Assembly: GCF_000688395.1 (NCBI RefSeq)
Contig: NZ_JIAG01000011.1
Location: 1 to 64,000 of the forward strand
DNA length: 64,000 nt
Direction of reading: 5' to 3'
Source of the DNA: Haematomicrobium sanguinis DSM 21259
GTDB taxonomy: Bacteria; Actinomycetota; Actinomycetes; Actinomycetales; Micrococcaceae
The notes below the pieces were generated by a model that was not told where the DNA came from, did not search any database, and saw only the letters and a list, made by a program, of their open reading frames with translations. The position numbers and the translations under genes were made by a program. Position 1 is the stretch's first letter, and each line of letters opens with the position of its first letter. This document shows positions 60,430 to 64,000 of this stretch, in pieces.

Positions 60430-60630
60430 CTACCTTCCCCAAACGAATGCAAGTTGCTCTGAGCTAAACAACAGTTCGCGGGCGACCATCCGTAGAAACC
60501 ACGGAGGTACAAAGTAGCCCCTATTGCTCACACCTCGGTATTGCAAGCTTATCCAGGCGCGAAATCTTTTCCAACTCTTTGCACGCCAACTCACAACATC
60601 CACCAGTGTCTTGCACAAGTACGTTTCCAA
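60430..60630 (-). CDS. Possible small basic protein at the head of locus 2
   Basis: A 66-codon frame with a TTG start encodes a Trp/Arg-rich peptide (RAKSWKRFRAWISLQYRG, then ARELLFSSEQLAFVWGR). It ends three bases before the next start codon, and its end carries that gene's ribosome site. There is no good ribosome site of its own and the frame is open upstream to the tRNA terminator, so it may instead be the remnant of a larger gene cut off at the tRNA end of the locus. Confidence 0.35.
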   Translation of the reverse strand: METYLCKTLVDVVSWRAKSWKRFRAWISLQYRGVSNRGYFVPPWFLRMVARELLFSSEQLAFVWGR

Positions 60631-60660
60631 AGTTGCCAGAGAGCAAACACCAGGTAAACA

Positions 60661-60695
60661 AAAGCGGCGCGAACCGTGCCGGTTCGCGCCGCTTT
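60661..60695 (-). terminator. Rho-independent terminator of the tRNA-Gln/tRNA-Glu transcript
   Basis: A perfect 15-pair GC-rich stem (AAAGCGGCGCGAACC at 60661-60675, its complement at 60681-60695) with a five-base loop, followed on the minus strand by TTTTGTTT. It lies six bases beyond the tRNA-Glu 3' end and insulates the polysaccharide operon from the tRNA transcript. Confidence 0.9.
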
Positions 60696-60701
60696 ATTCA
60701 G

Positions 60702-60774
60702 TGACCCCAGCGGGATTTGAACCCGCGTTACCGCCGTGAGAGGGCGGCGTACTAGGCCGCTATACGATGGGGCC
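60702..60774 (-). tRNA. tRNA-Glu (anticodon CTC)
   Basis: A 73-base cloverleaf on the minus strand. The acceptor stem GGCCCCA pairs with TGGGGTC (one G-T), the anticodon stem CCGCC/GGCGG closes the loop CTCTCAC with anticodon CTC, and the T arm GCGGG-TTCAAAT-CCCGC is perfect. CCA is not encoded. Confidence 0.95.
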
Positions 60775-60861
60775 GTACTTTGTGTTGGCCAAAAAACCAA
60801 CCTCTCCATTCTGCCACAACCACGCGTCATGGCCTAATCGAAGGAGAGCGATTCTCTAGCG

Positions 60862-60933
60862 CTGGGATACCAGGACTCGAACCTAGAATGACGGTACCAG
60901 AAACCGTAGTGTTGCCAATTACACCATATCCCA
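60862..60933 (-). tRNA. tRNA-Gln (anticodon CTG)
   Basis: A 72-base cloverleaf on the minus strand. The acceptor stem TGGGATA pairs with TATCCCA, the anticodon stem ACGGT/ACCGT closes the loop TTCTGGT with anticodon CTG, and the T arm has TAGG-TTCGAGT-CCTG. It lies between the HAD gene and tRNA-Glu; the gltX-tRNA-Gln-tRNA-Glu order is common in actinobacteria. Confidence 0.95.
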
Positions 60934-60991
60934 ATGGTCTGCCGAGCCCCGTTCCGTGCACCGGTTCAAAGCTCAACGCCGGGTATCTACT

Positions 60992-61735
60992 TTACCCGAT
61001 GAGGCCGGGTAGTTTCAAAACCTGGGGAATCTCGGTGACCCGATCCGCAACCAGTTCGGCTTGCGCCGCGTCGGGACCCTCCGCATGCTCGGGCGGATTG
61101 AACCAGACGGCCTGCAATCCGGCGGCCTGTGCACCCAACACGTCCGCTTCCCAGTTATCCCCCACAAACAGCACCTCGCCGGGCTCAACACCCAACAGCC
61201 GGCATCCTTCCAGGAACATTGCCGGATCCGGCTTGGCCGCGCCAACCGTGTCCACCCCCACCAAATGGGTCACCCGTTCAAGCCCGGAACCATCCAATTT
61301 CGCCCGCTGCCGCGCGAACGTGTTATTGCTCACAGCCCCATAGGCAATGCCGCGCGCGTCCAGTTCATCAAGGAGACCCGCCACACCCGAGGTCGGCGCC
61401 CAACGCTCGGCAACCGCTGCCCGGTATGCCTCATCCCACGCGGCCATGTCCGGAGCATCAACAACCGCCACCCCGGCACGAGACATCGCCGCAAGAATCC
61501 GGCGCTGCCGCTGCTCCTCAAAGCCCATATCGCCATCGAGGAAAGCAAGATAGAACCGGTCAGGATCTCGCACAAAGTCCTCGAACACCGCCCGAAACCG
61601 CACCGCATCAACATCGGCCGCGGCAAGCAACCCCAGAGAGACTTCCAGCGCCGCCCACATGGCCGAGCGCAAGTCAACAAGAGTGTCGTCAATGTCAAAG
61701 AGCACGCCACGAATCGGCACAACCACTCCGCGCAC
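60992..61735 (-). CDS. HAD-superfamily phosphatase (subfamily IA)
   Basis: The 247-residue hydrolase has motif I FDIDDTLVD with the nucleophile Asp, a helical C1 cap, motif II AVSNNTF, motif III Lys in GAAKPDPAMF and motif IV LFVGDNWEADVLGAQ. Such enzymes dephosphorylate small metabolites; substrate is unknown. The start is uncertain: GTG 61735 lies one base after the gltX stop, and GTG 61720 is better placed after GGAG. It is probably co-transcribed with gltX. Confidence 0.85.
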   Translation of the reverse strand: MRGVVVPIRGVLFDIDDTLVDLRSAMWAALEVSLGLLAAADVDAVRFRAVFEDFVRDPDRFYLAFLDGDMGFEEQRQRRILAAMSRAGVAVVDAPDMAAWDEAYRAAVAERWAPTSGVAGLLDELDARGIAYGAVSNNTFARQRAKLDGSGLERVTHLVGVDTVGAAKPDPAMFLEGCRLLGVEPGEVLFVGDNWEADVLGAQAAGLQAVWFNPPEHAEGPDAAQAELVADRVTEIPQVLKLPGLIG

Positions 61736-61736
61736 C

Positions 61737-63248
61737 TTAGACCTGCTCGCGAAACGCCTTCAACCGCGCAAGCGATGACTCGCGCCCCAAAATCTCCAGC
61801 GACTCAAACAGCGGCGGCGAAATTCGGCGGCCCGAAACACCCGTCCGCACCGGCCCAAACGCAAGCCTCGGTTTCAGACCCATTCCATCGATCAACGCAG
61901 CACGCAACGCCGCTTCAAGCGACTCGGTATTCCATTCCGACACCCCGGAAAGCGCGCCAATCGCCGCATCCAGCACCTCACCCAAGTTCTCCGGCATGCC
62001 CTTCATGGCATCCTCGGCAATATCGACGTCCGCATCGGCAATAAACAGGAACCGCAGCATCTCCGGCGCTTCCCCCAGCAAGTTAATACGGGTTTGAATC
62101 AGCGGCGCCGCCGCATCCAAGATCTCCGCCTGCCGTGGACTCATTTCGCCGCCGAGCAACCCCGCGCCGATCAGGTAGGGCACCAGCCGGTCCCGGAAGT
62201 CTCCGGGCTCCAGCAGGCGAATATGGGTCCCGTTAATCGCTTCAGCCTTCTTTTGGTCAAAACGCGCCGGATTCGCCAAAACGTCATGCACGTCAAAGGC
62301 GGCCACCATCTCCGAAACCGAAAAAACATCCTCATCCGCGGAAATCGACCAACCCAGGAGCGCCAAGTAATTCAGCAATCCCTCGGGAATGAACCCGCGC
62401 TCACGGTGCAAGAACAGGTTCGACTCCGGATCGCGCTTGGACAGCTTCTTATTTCCCTGCCCCATCACGTACGGCAAGTGCCCAAACTCGGGCAAATACT
62501 TGGCGACCCCAATTTCATACAGCGCCTGATACAGCGCCAGCTGCCGCGGCGTCGAGCTCAACAAATCCTCTCCGCGAAGCACATGCGTGATTTCCATCAG
62601 CGCATCATCCACCGGGTTCACTAGCGTGTAGAGCGGTGCCCCATTGGGACGCACCACCACAAAGTCCGGAACCGAACCGGCCTTAAACGTAATCTCCCCA
62701 CGCACCAGATCCACAAACGAAATGTCTGCGTCCGGCATCCTAAACCGCAAAGCAGGCTGCCGGCCCTCCGCCCGAAAATCCGCAATCTGCTCCGCGGTCA
62801 AATCCCGGTCAAAACCGTCATACCCCAATTTCGGGTCTCGCCCGGCCGCCACATGCCGCGCCTCAATCTCCTCCGGCGTCGAAAACGACTCATAAATAAA
62901 TCCGCCCTCAAGCAACCGCGCAATGACATCCTGATAGATTTCGCCACGCTGCGACTGCCGGTACGGCTCATGCGGACCGCCGACCTCGACGCCCTCATCC
63001 CAATCCAGCCCGAGCCACCGCAACGCATCCAGCAACTGCTGATAGCTCTCCTCCGAATCCCGCTTCGCATCGGTATCCTCGATACGGAAAACCAACTTCC
63101 CGCCCGTGTGCCGCGCCTGCGCCCAATTGAACAGCGCGGTGCGGATCAGCCCCACGTGCGGCACGCCGGTCGGTGACGGGCAGAACCGCACACGCACCGG
63201 GGTATCGGGTTGGACAGCAGGAATTACATCGGAAAGTTCAGTAGTCAT
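61737..63248 (-). CDS. gltX: Glutamyl-tRNA synthetase
   Basis: Class I synthetase that charges tRNA-Glu (and tRNA-Gln in organisms using the transamidation route). The 503-residue protein has the HIGH-type motif as [11 protein letters not shown], the KMSKS-type motif as [28 protein letters not shown], and [22 protein letters not shown]. No glnS is present in the window. The gene is followed by the tRNA-Gln and tRNA-Glu genes, which are its substrates in the indirect pathway. Confidence 0.96.
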   Translation of the reverse strand: MTTELSDVIPAVQPDTPVRVRFCPSPTGVPHVGLIRTALFNWAQARHTGGKLVFRIEDTDAKRDSEESYQQLLDALRWLGLDWDEGVEVGGPHEPYRQSQRGEIYQDVIARLLEGGFIYESFSTPEEIEARHVAAGRDPKLGYDGFDRDLTAEQIADFRAEGRQPALRFRMPDADISFVDLVRGEITFKAGSVPDFVVVRPNGAPLYTLVNPVDDALMEITHVLRGEDLLSSTPRQLALYQALYEIGVAKYLPEFGHLPYVMGQGNKKLSKRDPESNLFLHRERGFIPEGLLNYLALLGWSISADEDVFSVSEMVAAFDVHDVLANPARFDQKKAEAINGTHIRLLEPGDFRDRLVPYLIGAGLLGGEMSPRQAEILDAAAPLIQTRINLLGEAPEMLRFLFIADADVDIAEDAMKGMPENLGEVLDAAIGALSGVSEWNTESLEAALRAALIDGMGLKPRLAFGPVRTGVSGRRISPPLFESLEILGRESSLARLKAFREQV

Positions 63249-63264
63249 GATGCTTCTATCCTAG

Positions 63265-63281
63265 ATGCACGACGGCGATGC
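63265..63281. repeat. Copy of a dispersed intergenic repeat
   Basis: ATGCACGACGGCGATGC occurs here and, identically, at 18567-18583. The inner 13 bases ACGACGGCGATGC also occur at 3704-3716. All three are intergenic. Here GGCGATG (63274) has a complementary CATCGCC at 63312, so a hairpin can form between the small membrane protein gene and gltX. Confidence 0.6.
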
Positions 63282-63337
63282 CTCCTCCAGCGCGCGCCTT
63301 TCCGGCACACACATCGCCACAGCGCCATGCGGGGCCC

Positions 63338-63658
63338 TTATATCAACGCGGCGACAATCAGCGTGGCAACGAACGCCGCGCCAGCGAGCGCCCACACCCA
63401 TACTGCCGCCAGGGAGCGGAAGAGCGCCCGCAACAAAGTCGCAACAGCAAGCGCGATCGCGGCGCCAATCAACATCGCGGTGACCACGTCCGGACCGTTC
63501 AGAACCGCCTTGTTAAATCGCGCCAAGACGCCCAGAAGCGCCATGACCCACAGGCTGTGCCACCACGCGATCCCGCGAAACCCGCGATGGAACCCGGGCC
63601 GCGCCGGCGCGTTAGGCCACTTCCTCTGCCCGGGCTGTTCTTGCGACTCGTCAGGCAT
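63338..63658 (-). CDS. Small membrane protein
   Basis: A 106-residue protein with a hydrophilic Pro/Gln/Arg-rich N-terminus and three predicted transmembrane helices (about residues 30-48, 55-80 and 83-106). Family not recognised; it resembles the small DUF-type membrane proteins that often sit beside gltX in actinobacteria only by position. Its ATG is three bases after the FAH gene stop, so it is probably in the same transcript. Confidence 0.6.
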   Translation of the reverse strand: MPDESQEQPGQRKWPNAPARPGFHRGFRGIAWWHSLWVMALLGVLARFNKAVLNGPDVVTAMLIGAAIALAVATLLRALFRSLAAVWVWALAGAAFVATLIVAALI

Positions 63659-63661
63659 GGA

Positions 63662-64000
63662 TTAGCGGCGCGCGGTATTGGCGAGCGCGCCGATGCCTTC
63701 GATTTCGATCTCGTATTCTTCGCCCGCCGAAATCAGCCCCACGCCCGCGGGCGTACCGGTGAGAATGATGTCGCCAGGTAGCAGCGTAAACGCCTGCGAA
63801 ATATAGGACACCAGGAACTCGACGCTGAAAATCATGTCGCGGGTGTTGCCATCCTGCTTGAGCTCGCCGTCGAGCCAGCCCTTAATACTGAGATCGGAAG
63901 GATCGAGTTCGGTCTCGATCCAGGGGCCGATCGGGCAGGACCCGTCAAAGCCCTTGGCGCGAGCCCACTGGCTATCGGTCTTCTGCACGTCTCGCGCGGT
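63662..64000 (-). CDS. Fumarylacetoacetate-hydrolase-family protein (C-terminal part; runs off the window)
   Basis: The visible 113 codons are the C-terminal half of an FAH-domain enzyme: FDGSCPIGPWIETELDP, the family segment LVSYISQAFTLLPGDIILTGTPAGVG with GTPAGVG as hallmark, and the end SAGEEYEIEIEGIGALANTA. These enzymes hydrolyse or decarboxylate beta-keto acids, often in aromatic catabolism, or act as oxaloacetate decarboxylases. The frame is open at 64000, so the N-terminus with the metal ligands is outside. FAH next to gltX is a frequent actinobacterial arrangement. Confidence 0.9.
   Translation of the reverse strand, partial: TARDVQKTDSQWARAKGFDGSCPIGPWIETELDPSDLSIKGWLDGELKQDGNTRDMIFSVEFLVSYISQAFTLLPGDIILTGTPAGVGLISAGEEYEIEIEGIGALANTARR

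Noticed and set aside
50181-60774. Locus 2 as an integrative element at the tRNA genes
   Set aside because: No integrase, no recognisable duplicated tRNA 3' end at the far side and no transfer genes were seen; the tRNA terminator is intact. Insertion by homologous exchange is simpler.
60591-60830. 79-codon open frame on the minus strand across the tRNA-Glu gene
   Set aside because: It runs through a clear tRNA and its terminator; the resulting peptide is the familiar artefact of reading a tRNA as protein.

Overview
The window is a high-G+C chromosomal segment of an actinomycete (phylum Actinomycetota; order not resolved). The signs are a DUF222/13E12-type HNH protein, the block DUF177-rpmF-rnc-mutM / smc-ftsY, a DUF3515 lipoprotein, an IclR regulator divergent from leuCD, frequent GTG/TTG starts, and several apparently leaderless genes with TAnnnT-type -10 boxes. 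No phage, plasmid, IS or CRISPR genes are visible.

Left part (1-25.6 kb): HNH protein; zwf; the nitrogen pair amtB-glnK; a membrane-anchored GH79-like glycosidase; an acyltransferase-3/SGNH pair; then the conserved core ftsY, smc, hchA, mutM, rnc, rpmF, DUF177, coaD, rsmD, recG and a DAK2-domain protein, mostly on the minus strand. A YdcF-like gene, a class I aminotransferase and a spermidine-synthase-like gene sit on the plus strand among them. Intergenic spaces hold two unusually long hairpins (21750-21823, 18472-18529) and a structured inverted repeat (3704-3761).

Polysaccharide locus 1 (25.8-41 kb): wecB and an asparagine-synthetase-like gene on plus. A long minus-strand operon runs from 40.2 kb to 28.5 kb: two GT4 glycosyltransferases, a TagG/TagH (Wzm/Wzt)-type ABC exporter, two large dual-domain glycosyltransferases, wecC, a small coiled-coil protein and an alpha/beta hydrolase. 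A proline-rich surface protein lies just upstream. WecB and WecC together predict UDP-ManNAcA.

Core block (41-50.1 kb): DUF3515 lipoprotein, ddl, gpsA, plsC, murA, leuD, leuC, the divergent IclR regulator (LtbR/NdgR type) and thiL.

Polysaccharide locus 2 (50.2-60.6 kb): an AT-richer DUF6492-like gene on plus. The minus-strand operon contains a tandem-GT2 protein, three unrecognised proteins, a GT4, UDP-glucose dehydrogenase, a second alpha/beta hydrolase of the locus-1 type, and a polysaccharide lyase family 8 (PL8) enzyme that keeps its catalytic residues but has no signal peptide. tRNA-Glu and tRNA-Gln follow, then a HAD phosphatase, gltX, a small membrane protein and the end of an FAH-family gene.

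Interpretation: the two loci probably build one or two uronic-acid-containing (teichuronic or glycosaminoglycan-like) surface polymers inserted into an otherwise conserved core region. UDP-ManNAcA and UDP-GlcA would be precursors, the tandem GT2 and the fused glycosyltransferases would assemble the chain, the ABC pair would export it, and the hydrolases and PL8 lyase would modify or trim it. The initiating transferase and wall ligase are not in the window. The combination, especially the cytosolic-looking PL8 within a synthesis operon, is the most interesting content.
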